Shown: positions 47,401 to 60,370, counted from the stretch's first letter. The stretch is 64,000 nt of DNA from Schizophyllum amplum (GCA_007026445.1 VDMD01000021.1:124001-188000); one strand, 5' to 3'. Translations and numbers: made by a program. The notes: generated by a model not told the origin, from the sequence alone.

Positions 47401-50400
47401 GTCCTTGATCATCGCGGCTCCGTGTACATTCCTGAGCTGGGTCGAAGCTTCACGCGTCACCCAAATTCCGTATCTTCGCCGCGCAGAATCCGCTCAGCCA
47501 AGGAGGCGGCCGCAAAGGCTTGCCGAAATCCTTCGTCAACCGATTCACCAAGGTCTACGTTGAGGAGATGACGCCCAGCGACTTGCTACTCGTCTGCCAG
47601 CATCTATATCCTGCCCTCGATCAAGGACACTGCACGCGATGATATCGTTCAACGCCGGCTTGAACCAGAAGCTTGCCATAGACCCTACCTTCGCGCGTAC
47701 CGGCAGTCCCTGGGAATTCAATCTTCGAGACGTCCTGCGCTGGGGCGCAGTCCTTCAATCGCAGTCGCCCGACACACATCCAGGGGCACTCCTGCGCAGC
47801 ATCTACCTTCAGAGATTTCGACTTCCAAGCGACAGAGCGCGAGCTCGGGAGATATTCGACCAAGTCTTCGACGTGGACTCAACTGCTTTTGAAACCCTCG
47901 CATGGACTGTGTCACCGGAATTCGCGCGCTTCGGCCGGTTTTTCGTGACAAGAAGCAATCGTGCGCCGCCTACCCGACCTCCTCGCGTACTGAAGATGCA
48001 GCTTGCTGCTCTGGAGGCGCTCGGCCAATGCGTTGTCCAGGCATGGTTGGGTATCCTCACCGGCAAGCGACACAGCGGTAAGACCGAGCTCGTCAACACT
48101 TTGGCCGCCATGACGGGCAACGAGCTGACACAGATATCCGTCAATCATGCTACTGACACCATGGACATCCTCGGCAGTTTTGAACAGGTTGATGAATCAG
48201 GCCAACCCAGGGCGCTCGTCGAGGACATCCTTGACCATCTCGACGTTCATCTTCGCACCCTCGCAGGCTCGCAATCCAGCGCTGTTTTGCGTCGTGACCA
48301 ACTTCGGAATATGCTGGACGGCAGTGCGCCCGTGGGTCGTATCGCCAATGTGGCTGGTGCTCTGCAAGACGATCTGGTAGGGGCCGAGGCTCAAGTCGAC
48401 ATCAGCGGTCTCGTTCGACGTCTGCAAGATATGACAAAGGTGCTGCCATCGACTGGCCGGTTCCGCTGGGTGGACGGCCCTCTCGTGCAGGCGATGAAGA
48501 AAGGCACTTGGGTCCTCCTGGATGGTGCCAATTTGTGCAGTCCGTCTGTCCTGGACCGTCTCAATTCTTTGTGTGAAGCGGGAGGCGTCCTTACTCTCAG
48601 CGAACGCGGTCTTCTGGACGACCAGGTTGAGATTGTCAAGCCGCATCCACGCTTCCGCCTCTTCATGACTGTGGACCCGCAATACGGAGAACTGTCCCGC
48701 GCGATGCGCAATCGTGGTATCGAAATATGTCTGTCGCCCGATACGAGCGCCGATGACGCCAATATCATACGCCAATATCGCCGTTTGCCGACCACCGCCT
48801 TCGATGAAGCTCATGATGTTGCTGTATTCGATGATACCCGCCGTGGTTTGTCAGCCCCCTCGATGCGCCTCCCTTTACTGCAAGTATCTACCGGACGAGG
48901 TCTCGATCAGGACTCGGCGCTCTCATCTCTCGCCGATTCGACCTCAGGCATTGGAGAACAACGCCAGGATTCTCGGCAACACTTCCTCGCTCGTTCGACA
49001 ATACCCGCCTACACGACTCGCTTTCGACGCTCTGCGTCATTCTTTGCGCTAGCCCATGACGAGCGCATCGAGAGCTTGCTCTCGAGCATGAGAGAAAAGT
49101 ACGCCATCGTTTGGGGAGTCCCTTTAGCTTATCTCGTCTCGCAGGTTAGCTCACGCATTCTCTTTCCTAAGGCATGTTCTAATAATTATTGTTTTGTATC
49201 TACGTCGTTTAGCCAATGGATCTCTTTCTCAACGCATACCCGTGTGAAGGCAGCAAGCTCAGTCCGGATGTCTTCTCCGACCATCGGCTCGTAGTCGCCA
49301 CGCTAGACGCTGTCGTCGCATGGAACTGCTCCGTTCTTGTGGATGAGCACAAGCTCGCCGCTCTCCGAAAGCAAACTTCGGCACATGTGCACGTCGTAGA
49401 AGTCGCCAGCCGGCTCGTGCAGTCAAGCATCGAATGCGGACGTACACTGTTGTCTTCGTCATTGCCTTCCGTGGTGAGTCTCTTTTTACTTGCAACCCAT
49501 TTGATCTAACACGGAGTTCAGACGGAGTCGGAAACACTGTACAACGCGCTAGCTATCGCACAATGGCTACGATCAGCTATAGAACGCGACGTTTTCGATT
49601 ATTCGGCTGTGCAAGTAGCTGCGCGATGGATGCTACAAGCTGTCGAAGGTGCACCGTCGTCGCTCGCTCCTATCGCAACAGCAGTACATGATCTGCAGGA
49701 ATGCGTATCGCTTCAGCGAGGACTCGGGTTGGAGGATCTGTGGTCAGGATTTCTCATCCAACCTCCTGCCTTCGACCGCGATCTTAGCTTCAGACTTGGA
49801 GACATGGCCAACAACTTGAAGCCCACGTCTCGTACGCGCGGTCAGTATACACTTAGTCATCCATTGTTCGTTGCTGACATTTTCTGCAGACATTCGTTTA
49901 CAGACTCTGCGTGTTCTTGCTTTAGGTAGCATCCCAGGAACTACCGCCGCGCATGATCTGGACACGGCTCACTTGGCCCTGTTGGTGCACGAAGCGGAAA
50001 CCGTAAGCCTTGCTACCACACATCACAAGATGATATTGAGCGGTTTGCAGGTTTTGCGGACTAACCTGGACACTCATTCAGATGGCGCTGGCGTCGGTGT
50101 ACAGCCTGTCGTAGTTCTCTACCAGCTTGGCGCGCTCTCGCTCTCCTCGCCGATGGTACGTTGGAGCGAAGAGTGGACTGGAACGGCGCACTGAATATTT
50201 GCTAGGACTTCCCCCGCTTCCTTGAAAGCCTCTGCCGACATCCTAGCGCAGATCTCAAATCATTGGTGCCGTACCAACACCTGCATTGGGCTTCGCAAGC
50301 TGGCAAAGGTGAGATTCTCGCGTACTTCAGAGGACCAGTGGGAGCTTATATATATGCTAGACACTATCTCGTTGCCGACCCTCGCTCAAAGACACTGGTT

Positions 50401-53400
50401 GGAGGAGCTTTGGCGATTGAAGCTTTCGAATGTGCGTTATTCATGAAAACTCCATGGCACCCGACTTATACATGAATAATAGGACTTGGTCGGTCCCGCA
50501 GTGGCGCTTTACCCAGTTGAGCTGCATGCCGTCTTGACGATATGGTAAGTAGCGATCGCAGTCGCGCGCGAATCATATTGACGATTTGCCAAAAGTCGGT
50601 GGCATAGGTATAGCTATCCTCTTCGTCTTTCATGGATGGCGACCTGAGGACCCACGCACGGCTGTCGCTCTTGACCGCAGAAAGTCGCAAATCGCGTGTC
50701 CGACAGTTGACTGATATGCTGGCGATATCGCTGGAGATGGTGAACTCCAATCCTCATCCCATCAGTAGCCGCGCTAACAGTATTAAAAGCTCATACATTG
50801 CTTCTCGTCTTCGTTTTCTGCGAATGTGGTAAACGGTGATAGGTCTATTCAAAGCCTCCTGACCACATTGGCAACCACATCCAGCCCACCTCTGCTCCAC
50901 GCAGTCGAGCAGTGGCTCCAGATCCCATTCGCATCCGTGATTGCGCAATCGCCTCCCTCAATCGCCGACGTGGGTCGCTGTTGGATGGCTGTCGGCCGGC
51001 TCGTTCTCGACCTCTTCATCCCGGACACCCCTACCGACCCTGTTGCCTGGTACGAGTACGCCAGGGTATTCCTACTTGACAGGGAGGCGTTCCTCGATGC
51101 CCAGATCGACATGCACTCCCAGTTACAATATCTGACGACGGGCGAGAAGCGAAACAGCCTGACGGATCATCTTGCCCGTCAAAGAAACGCATTATCCGGC
51201 GCTGTATCCAAGGACACGCCGACACAACGTCGCCCTGATGTCGGACGCGTCAAAGCCTTTTGGACGGAGGTCAATCAATTCCAGACTCAACTGCTATCTC
51301 AGAGTCGCCTGTCCGCTCTAACAGCCCAACTCGAACTGGGCGATCCAGAAGCCATTCACAGAGAACGCATCTTACAAGATTCCATGCAAGGATTCTACCA
51401 ACGTCTGATTAACATCTACGACGACCTGCAAGACCTGACTGGTCCCCTCCAGTTCGCCATCCTGCATGTCCGCTTTGGCCTCCGGTTGCTGTCCTTGGAT
51501 GCCGCAGATCCGTCGAACAGCCACTCATCCGATGACTGCATGTCAGCGGCGTCGTTCCCGTCCGTACGAGCCGCCACTCGCCTGCTGCAAGATGACAAGA
51601 TTGTACCTCCCGCCGGTCTTCTATCTCAACGCCTTGCCCTGTCAGTTTCTGCCGCAGCTTTCACCCAAGCAGTCGGACTCCGAAGCGAACAAATGGTATC
51701 GAAGCTCGAAAACTTGTTCGAACAGTTCGCCCGTATCTGGCTCATCCAACGTGCGAAAGAGTCAGACGCGGAGAAGGCTCAGAGCACCTTGTATCGGCAA
51801 CAGTCCACTATGCATGAGGACATCGGAGACGCCGAGCGCGAGGCGGCGGAGTTCAACGAGCTGTTCCCGCATTACGGGGATGTCATGGATACATCAACCA
51901 CGCAGTCCGAAGCCACGCCGTCGACGAAGGGGGACGATATGGAACGTGCGGCCGAACTTCATACGTCGATATTCGCACCGGACGGCGCTGTTAGCGACTC
52001 AGATGGGTCTTTCGAGGAAGCTCGTGCGGAGTATCTTTCCTCGCTACTTCAAGCGGAGGCGCGCCTGCCCAGTGCTCTAGACAAACAATCAATCACGCTC
52101 CGACTGTCTTTCTTGGCCAAGGGAATCACTCGCTTGCAACAACGCGATGTCGGCGCACAGCCATATAACTTCTACACCGACCAGAACATATCGGAGACGA
52201 AGAGGGCAGCAGAAGTGGTGCTCGTCATGAAGCACCGCATATCCCAGATCTTGGAGGAGTGGCCCGAACAGATGGTCCTCGTCAACCTATTCGGTCGCTG
52301 CGAGGCCGTTATGTCCATATCCCTCAACAGCCCGGTCGCGATGGTGCTGAACGCCCTGGAGCAACTTCTTGTCCAGTCTCAGGACTGGGAGATGTATGCC
52401 AATCGCAGCAACTCGTTGAAGACCCATCAGCAGCAGCTCACGACACTCATCGTGGACTGGAGGCGGCTGGAGCTGTCCTGCTGGCAGACGCTTCTTGATT
52501 CTCAAGCGCTGACCTTCGCTCGATCCGTATCCGAATGGTGGTTCCGACTGTACGACGCATGTGTTCGGGGTGCTTTGGACGCTGCGGATAGCGAAGAGTC
52601 GCTGACGGAGTTCTTGGTGAAACTGCTACCGCTCCTCGACGAGTTCATCAAGACCAGTACGCTTGGCCAGTATTCGGCACGCCTGCGGCTTCTCCGCGCC
52701 TTCGAGGCGTTTTGCGGAGAATTATCGACGACCAAGGCGGGTATGGAGCGCGCCGCTCTTCTTCGCGTTCGCACTGTCCTGCGCGTCACGCATGCGTATT
52801 ACTCCTTGTCAGTCGCGAGGGTCCAGAAATCGCTAGAAGAGCAGCGGCGGCCGCTGGAGAAGGAGGTCAGGAATTATATCAAACTTGCCAGCTGGAAGGA
52901 CATCAACGTCCAGGCGTTGAAGGAGAGTGCGACCCGGACCCACCATCAGCTATACAAGATCATCCGCAAGTTCCGGGAAGTTCTTCGACAGCCTGTTGAG
53001 TCCATGCTCGCTCATGACTTCACCGACAAGACAGGAAACGTCCCGGAGACCGTCTCCTCTCAAACAGATGACCTGCTCATGCACGCCGTTGCCTTTCCGG
53101 GACGAGGGCCGTCTGTCCTGTCGGCCGCTCATCTGGAGAATATCGACCAGACCTATGCACGGCTGCGCGCTCTCATCACCTCCCGCATCAGACCTTTCCA
53201 TTCATCACTGTCCTCTTCGTCGCTACAGGAGCTTTCCGTCACGATCATCGCCACGCAGACAGAGCTCGCCTCAGAGACTGCGCCGTCAGACCTGGCCAAG
53301 GAGAAGCGCGAGAAGTACTACAAAACCATTCTCGTCCGCAAGCGCAAGGCATGGAGCGATCTCCTGAAGGAGCTCAAACGGATTGGCTTCAGGCACAACA

Positions 53401-56400
53401 TCAAACCGGACACGCTGCGCAGACAAGCAGACGCACGCTGGGTTCGCGAGCAACCTGTAATCCCATATATGCAGGGGCGCCAGGAGCAGAGGTCGGAAAC
53501 CTACTTTCTTCGTCTGATGAGCTGTATACCCGTCGTGAGATCCGCCCTCGTGGATCATCATACAGATCTCACTACGCGAGAGTTGCAGCGTGGGCTGGGC
53601 TTCATCGAGTCTGTATATGAGTACGCGTTGAAGGTCCGCTCTGAGTGAGTATCGCGCTCTTCCTGTACGAAGCGACGCTTACATCAAAATGCAGTATGGC
53701 AGGAACGATGCAGCAACTCGACGCCTTATCAAAGCAACGCCAGCGCCTGGACGTTCTGTCTGATGCCGCTGAGGTGTACTCCTTGCCTCCGGGAGAGCTG
53801 TGCAACTTGCGAAACCTCAACAACGCACTATTCGGATTAGCTAGCGCTCTAGGCGAGGTCAAGCAAGGATTGCTCACCTATGCATCCCTCGACGATGCGC
53901 ATCCTACACCGCCGGACGATCTTGTGGCGGAGTACGATGCGGCTGCTACGCAGTGCTCTTTGCGCGCGGCGGAATCAAAGTCCGTTGTTGACGACGTAGC
54001 GATCTTCTCAAGCTTGACTGCTGGTTTGTGATAGTCACTCGCTTCTTGAGCAAGCACTGATGACCTTTCAAGGGGAATGCGCCGTCCTGCAGCAAGACGT
54101 GCAGATGCTAGGCGACATGAAGAGCCTTCTACAGCGGTCATCTGCGCATGCGTCCCGTCTACGATATCTTTTTGACCCAGTCGTCGAATGGCTTGACGAG
54201 CAGCGGGTCCACCCCGTCAGCATCCTACTCATCTCTGCTACTACGCCTGTAGACCGCAGCGGACCGATCGTAGATGCTCTGCTTGTCAACGTGCAAGGCA
54301 TCTTAGCGCAGTGTGACGCAGCACAGAAGGACGCGCCCACAGAGGACGAAGACGAAGACGACGATGACTTCGCTCGACGCAACATGACCTCACTGCAGGC
54401 TCTCAACAACCAACTCAGGCTGGACAAGGTCACGGGCGCTGTGCAAGCGGCGTTCTCGCACTTCGACGGCGCTAGCGAGGACGTGTTACGTGACATACGG
54501 CGTACTCTTCCATTCCTACGCGCGTACGAGACGGTCGCTCAAGTACACACGGACACGCTCGCCGGTTGGACCAACGCACTCTTCAAGCTCGCGTACATAT
54601 TGTGTGCCCTGGTCCGCACGCTCGCCACGCAGGGCTTCTGTCGGCCACCCGATGTTGAAGAGGACGCCGGCGGCGGTGAGGCGGGCGAGGCCACCGGGGG
54701 CATGGGCGTCGGTGAGGGCGCGGGCAACGAGAACGTCAGCAAAGAGATTGAGGACGAGAGCCAGGTTGAGGGCATGCGCGGAGAAGAGGGGAAGGATGAG
54801 CGACACGAGGATGGCGAGGATGACGACGCTATAGAGATGAACGAGGACGTGGGCGGCGAGCTTGAAGACGTTCCGGACAAAGGGGAGGATGACGCGGAAT
54901 CCGGAGATGATGAAGATCAGGAGTTGGACGAGAAGATCGAGGATCTGGACAAGAATGATCCGGCGGCGGTCGATGAGAAGTTGTGGGGCGACGAGAAGGG
55001 TCCCGAGGACGATACGGGTGCGGATGACAAGGTTGACGAGGATAGGTCGAAGGAGCAGCAGCAGGACGAGTCGGAGGTCGTCGCGAAGGAGGGCGGCGAG
55101 AAGAAGGAGCAGAAGGAGCAGAAGGGCGAGAAGGGGAAGAAAGAGGCGCAGGACGAGACTGCCGGGGAACCGGAGACAGAGCAGGTCGAGGACGAAGAGG
55201 CACCGGACGAAGCGCCCGGAGAAGAGCAACCTACCACAGAGGGTGCCCCGATGGATGAACACGTCCAGGACGCCGACACGCTGGAACTGCCGGACGACAT
55301 CGACATGGACGCAGGCGAGAAGGAGGGCGACCAGGAGGATAAGGACGCGCGGGATGACGAGATGATGTTGGACGACGAGCAAGGGCCGCCGGAGTCCGAT
55401 GGCGAGATGGACGATCGGGAAGGTGGAGATGAGCGCAACGATGGCGACAAGCAAATTGAGGAAGAGGCGCTGGAGGACGAAAGCATAGAGCCTTCCATGC
55501 AGGTCGACGACGTTCGGGAGGAATCTGCAGCGGATGACAATGCACCCGATGGCGAAGCGCCTGCGGACCAGCCAGACGTCACGACAGGCGACGCCGTTGA
55601 CCAAATCACGAGCGAAGGTCGCCCCGATGCTGGTACCGCGAGCGCGTCAACCGGCCAGGGCGCCTCGTCCGCAGGCCAGAAGGGCAAACAGGCCGGCGAG
55701 CAAGAAATGAACGAGGAGCAGGCGGATGGGTATGTGAATATTGCTGCACATTCTAGACCTATTCTGACCCCACTTGACAGAATGTCGCCGGAACTGCAGG
55801 AGGTTGTCGACCCTAGCCAAATCGATCAGTCTGGCGGATCTCGCGCACAAGGCGTGCAGCAGGGCCCGCCCCATCCCAAGGCAACGCAGCGGACGACTCA
55901 CTGGACCCGCACCGCAGTCTCGGTGATGCCATGAAGGAGATCCAGCGCCGCTTTGACGAGATCCTTCGGTCCGATACAACGCAACAGCCAAAAAGACGGC
56001 GCCAGATGCGCAGGCAGACCAGGTCGAATATCTGCAGCCTGAGGACGCAGATGCGGAGATGCAGGCGCTCGGGCCCGCGGGCGAGGAGAAGACGGCCAAC
56101 TTGTCCGAGCTGAACGTCATACAAGGAGACGAGCTCATGGAGGAGTCGACGATGGAGCTTGATGGGATTCAGCCAGATGAGCGGCACGCTATGCCGCTGC
56201 CCTCGGATGGGCGCCCGCAAGGCGAGGAGCTGTCCACCGAACCCAAGCAAACTGACCTCGAAGATGCCTTCATGCGCCACAACCCATCTACCACAATCCC
56301 CGATTCTGCTTCGCTCATCCTCAAATCGGAGGACCGTGATGCCCAGGATCAAGCTGACACCGAGGAGAGGGACGCGGATGTCGAGGCAGAATGCGAGAGT

Positions 56401-57326
56401 GGCAGGCGACGGGCCATGCGGAGGACATGCTCGACCACCTGTGGCGCCGTTATGAGCACCTCACTCACGATCTCGCTTACGCGCTCTGCGAGCAGCTGCG
56501 CCTCATTCTGGAACCCACGCTCGCGACGCGGCTACGTGGCGACTATCGTACGGGCAAGCGGCTCAACATGAAGAAGATCATCCCGTACATCGCCAGCGAC
56601 TACACCAAGGACAAAATTTGGCTGCGACGCACGCGCCCGAGCCAGCGCGAGTACCAGATCCTCATCGCGCTAGATGACTCGCGCTCGATGGCGGAGTCGC
56701 ACTCGGTGCATCTCGCGTATCAGACGCTTGCGCTCGTTACGAAGGCGCTGTCGCGGCTAGAGGCCGGCGACGTCGCTGTGGCCAAGTTCGGCGAGGGGGT
56801 GGACGTACTGCACGGCTTCGACAGCGGACCATTCACGGATGCGGCGGGTGCGAAGGTGATGGACGCGTTCCGGTTCGACCAGCGGGCTACGGACGTGCTC
56901 AAGCTGGTGCGTGCGAGCCTGGGCATGCTGCAGACGGCGCGCGAGCAGCGGGCGACGGGGTCGGCGACGGCGGGCGACTTGTGGCAGCTCGAGATCATCA
57001 TATCGGACGGGATGTGTCAGGAGCATGAGCAGCTACGTAGCATGATGCGACGCGCGGAGGAGCAGCGGGTCATGGTCGTGTTCATCATCATCGACTCGTT
57101 GCAGAACCCGACCGCAGGGACAACGGGCCAGCAGGCGGGGTCCATCGTGACCATGGACAAAGCCGAGTTTAAAAATGTCGACGGGAAGATGGAGTTGCAG
57201 TTGCAGCGCTACCTGGACTCGTTCCCCTTCGAGTACTACGTGGTGTTGCGGAATGTGGAAGCCTTGCCGGATGTGTTGTCGACTACGCTCAAACAGTTCT
57301 TCGAGCGCGTTACGGGATCGGAGTAG
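41471..57326 (+). CDS. MDN1: Midasin (giant AAA ATPase of 60S biogenesis)
   Basis: Dynein-like AAA protein that pulls assembly factors (Ytm1, Rsa4) off pre-60S particles in nucleolus and nucleoplasm. About 16 kb, close to 5,000 residues. Six AAA modules with P-loops: SPPSSGKTT (42500), GETGTGKTS (43563), GPTSSGKTS (45010), GETGAGKTS (45894), GSPGVGKTS (47142) and GKRHSGKTE (48061). After a long helical linker comes an Asp/Glu-rich region (54330-56390), then EQLRLILEPTLATRLRGDYR, TGKRLNMKKIIPYIASDY and the MIDAS domain with LIALDDSRSMAES, the DxSxS metal site. The stop is at 57324. ATG 41471 is preferred over 41363 on context. Eight one-base corrections are needed (near 45692, 45801, 46411, 47467, 47625, 55879, 55993, 56391). 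Region 48800-50800 is only roughly resolved. Confidence 0.95.
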
Positions 57327-57331
57327 CCTAG

Positions 57332-57345
57332 TATATATATATATG
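57332..57345. repeat. Short TA microsatellite
   Basis: A TA repeat run directly after the midasin stop, in its 3' untranslated region. Confidence 0.6.
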
Positions 57346-57463
57346 TAGAGCATCAGGCCTTCCAAAAACATGTATCATATCAGCATCGCGAAACGAAATG
57401 AACCATGGATCACTTGGAAGCAAGAAGATATAAGTATAAGTACTGTATACAGTGGCGCGCCTC

Positions 57464-57500
57464 GGCGCGTCAGCGACGCGCCTGACGCGTTACGTCACGC
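57464..57500 (+). promoter_or_regulatory. FEN1 promoter cluster: inverted repeat, MluI box and CRE-like site
   Basis: GGCGCGTC-AGC-GACGCGCC (57464-57482) is a perfect 8-bp inverted repeat, followed at once by ACGCGT (57485-57490) and ACGTCACG (57492-57499), ending 63 bp before the FEN1 ATG. MluI boxes drive G1/S transcription of replication genes in fungi, which suits FEN1. Binding is inferred. Confidence 0.6.
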
Positions 57501-57562
57501 GATTCAGAAGTCACCCCTCTCCTCCTACAACCGCATCCTTCCCATACGACGACGCAGTCAAC

Positions 57563-59434
57563 ATGGGTATCAAGGGCCTCACTGGTTTGCTCTCAGAGCA
57601 TGCGCCCAAGGCAATGAAGGAGCACGAGATCAAGACGCTGTTCGGCCGCAAGGTCGCCATAGACGCGTCCATGTCCATCTACCAGTTCCTCATCGCCGTC
57701 CGCCAAAAGGATGGTGAGATGCTTACGAACGATGCCGGAGAAATCACGAGTCATCTCATGGGCCTCTTCTACCGCACGATACGCATCGTGGAGAATGGCA
57801 TCAAGCCCGCGTATGTGTTCGACGGCAAGCCTCCAGATCTGAAGAAGGGTGTTGTGCGTGCAGGCATTTGTAAGACATCGGACGTCGAAATAACCGTTCC
57901 CGCAGCTCTCGAAACGTTTTGAGAAGCGAGATGACGCCAAGGAGGGCGAGGAGGAGGCGAAGGAGACGGGTACAGCGGCCGACGTCGACAAGTTCTCGCG
58001 GAGACAGGTCAGGGTCACACGGGAACACAATGAGGAGTGCAGACGGCTGTTGAAGCTTATGGGCATTCCCTATGTTGTGGTGCGTACACTAAACCGTACA
58101 AACTGATTGCGTCCTGACCGTTCTCTTAGGCGCCTTCAGAAGCAGAAGCTCAGTGCGCCGAACTAGCAAGAGGGGGCAAGGTAGGCGAGCCTTTAACGTG
58201 CTCTCGCGATTTACTCTGACACTTCCCAAAGGTATACGCCGCAGGCTCCGAAGACATGGACACCCTCACCTTCAATGCACCCATCCTCTTCCGCCACCTC
58301 ACTGTCTCCGAGGCCAAGAAGCAGCCCATCCTGGAAATAAACCTCCAAGCTGCGCTAGATGGCCTCAATATGGACCTAAGCATGGTGCGCACTCGACCCC
58401 CTTGTTCTGCGGCACAGTTCTCACTCATCCCTTCCTTCAGTTTGTCGACCTTTGTATCCTCCTCGGGTGTGACTACCTCGAGCCCATCAAGGGCGTAGGA
58501 CCCAAGTCAGCCATGAAGCTCGTTCGCGAGCACGGCGGGCTCGCTGGAGTTGTTGAGCATCTCCGCGCAAAGCAGGCGGAGAAAGACGAAGCTGCCGCTG
58601 CCGCCGCTGCGGAGGAGAGTGCGGACGATGAGCCCGCGCCGACCAGTGACGTCGAGCAGCCGGATGCGGATGAAGATGAAGATGAGAAGCCGAAGGAGAA
58701 ACCTAAGCCCAAGAAGGCGAAGGGTAAGGGCCGCGGCGGGGTGACTATTCCAGAGGACTGGCCATGGGAGGAGGCGAAGAAGCTATTCCTCACACCGGAT
58801 GTAATTCCAGCGGATGATGTGGAGGTACGCTGTGTGAGCCTGGGATGTATACCTACTCATGCAATTTCGCAACTTACAGCTGGATTGGAAGAGCCCAGAC
58901 GTGGACGGTCTCGTGCAGTTTCTTGTGAACGAGAAGGGATTCAAGTGCGTGACATTTTCTCACACTGGACATCCCCTTCTCGCACCCCTGCATCTTTCCA
59001 CTTTTACTACAACCTTCGCACGTCGACTGCACTAGCAAACACTGAACACTGTCCTTTTTTCAGTGAGGAGCGTGTGCGCAAAGGCGCAGAGAAGCTCGCC
59101 AAGTTCCTCAACGTAAAGCAGCAGGGCCGCCTCGACGGTTTTTTCACCGTCAAGCCGAAGGACAAGCCCGAACCGAAGGGGAAGGGTAAGGGTAAGGCGG
59201 ATGCGAAGGGGAAGGGGACGAAGGGGACGAAGCGGAAGGTCAGTGTCCTTGAGTCTCATGTAGTGTGTTTGCTTTTGCGACTCCACCCGATTCGTCTTGA
59301 GTTTATATATCGATGTCTCCTTGTCTCTCTACCTCGATTTCTCCTCTCGGTGTCATTGTTTCTCCGCTGACACCACATCCTCACAGGGCGATGACAAGGC
59401 AGAAGGCGGGGCCAAGAAAAAGACGAAGAAATAA
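57563..59434 (+). CDS. FEN1: Flap endonuclease 1
   Basis: Structure-specific nuclease that removes 5' flaps in Okazaki fragment maturation and base excision repair. It starts [18 protein letters not shown], the free N-terminus needed for DNA contact. Metal-binding and active-site motifs: [45 protein letters not shown] (across an intron), [33 protein letters not shown]. The PCNA-binding box is QGRLDGFF near 59126, and the tail is Lys-rich with KKKTKK. About six short introns. Between the helix-hairpin-helix part and [13 protein letters not shown] lies a low-complexity insert of about 60 residues (poly-Ala, acidic, then Lys/Pro). All catalytic aspartates I can place are present. Confidence 0.96.
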
Positions 59435-59575
59435 ATGAACGCTAGCGTGACAATGTGTCACACCACTATGTCACAATGGTCACACCTTTCCTCCTGCTCG
59501 TTCCTTTCATATCTTCCACTGTTCCAGTTGCTATATTGCTTTGCTGTCCCTGTATTTAATGCAAAAATTTGCGTT

Positions 59576-59679
59576 CTCCTTGGCGGGGAGTTGAACCCCG
59601 CTCTCCCGCGCGTGACGTGACCGGTTGAACCATCGTGTCGTATGACAGGCGGGTGTACTAACCGATATACTACCAGGGA
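59576..59679 (-). tRNA. tRNA-Asp (GTC anticodon) with a 32-nt intron
   Basis: Reverse complement begins TCCCTGGTAGTATATCGG. Anticodon stem CCCGC/GCGGG holds CTGTCA with anticodon GTC (59644-59646), then an intron of about 32 nt one base after the anticodon. T-arm CGGGG-TTCAACT-CCCCG; acceptor TCCCTGG against CCAAGGA has one C-A mismatch. Sequence outside the intron matches fungal tRNA-Asp. Confidence 0.88.
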
Positions 59680-60145
59680 GATGGTGTGGGTACTCTGTAT
59701 TCGTATACCTCTCAAATCGACAAGCATGGTAACTGCGAGCTTGACTTTAAGCATTTGGATATCGAGACTACCCTTCTGAGCTGCTGGTACAGCTTCAGAA
59801 CAATTGAGTTGGGTCGTCGAGCCGGACAAGATGATTGCTTTCTAACATTCAATGTCGTTCGAATCGACAGTCCCAAGGTAGTCACCTTGCTTGCAAGTCT
59901 TCTTCACCATGCTTATTGAGTTTCTCCGATTGTCTTCCGTACATAAACGTAAACAATGACATCGCTACATATTCACGTGCATATCACATGCGTGGCCATC
60001 CCGCTCCGGAGTCCGCGTCTCAGAGTCACCGCTTGTACCATCGCGTCCTCTTACGCGAACTGTTGACAGCGCGCGATCGCTTTTGCTGTGCTCGCCGCTC
60101 TCGTCCTCTTCTCTATCCACGACTGCTACTCACCGGTCACCTGCC

Positions 60146-60370
60146 ATGGCTGAGTGTCCTGAAAACGAGAAAACGGTAACGGTCGTGCGAAAGGACATTG
60201 ACGAGCATCACATAGTAGACTCAGAGACGGCCAGCGTACTTTTGCTCTCCCCCTCTCTTCTATTCCCACACATCTTATGACAGCCCGCCGCGGTACCCTG
60301 CACAGTATGCAGCCGGATCGTCGACAAGGACGGCCGATATCAGCGCTTACATCGATTCCCTCGACTGAGA
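60146..60370 (+). CDS. Small exon pair, possible 5' end of the SH3 gene
   Basis: ATG 60146 gives MAECPENEKTVTVVRKDIDE and HHIVDSETAS; a 51-bp intron (about 60236-60286) joins in frame to SPPRYPAQYAAGSSTRTADI, SAYIDSLD and a stop. The donor and acceptor are good. It may be a 55-residue protein or the first exons of the SH3 gene downstream with one more intron removing the stop. I do not recognise it. Confidence 0.4.

Noticed and set aside
54516..55604. 362-codon frame on the minus strand, rich in Leu and Val
   Set aside because: It is the mirror of the Asp/Glu-rich part of midasin (GAC/GAG codons read as Val/Leu). Not a gene.
54917..55687. 256-codon Ser-rich minus-strand frame that looks like a cell-wall protein
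   Set aside because: Another mirror of the acidic midasin repeat; no signal peptide or anchor.
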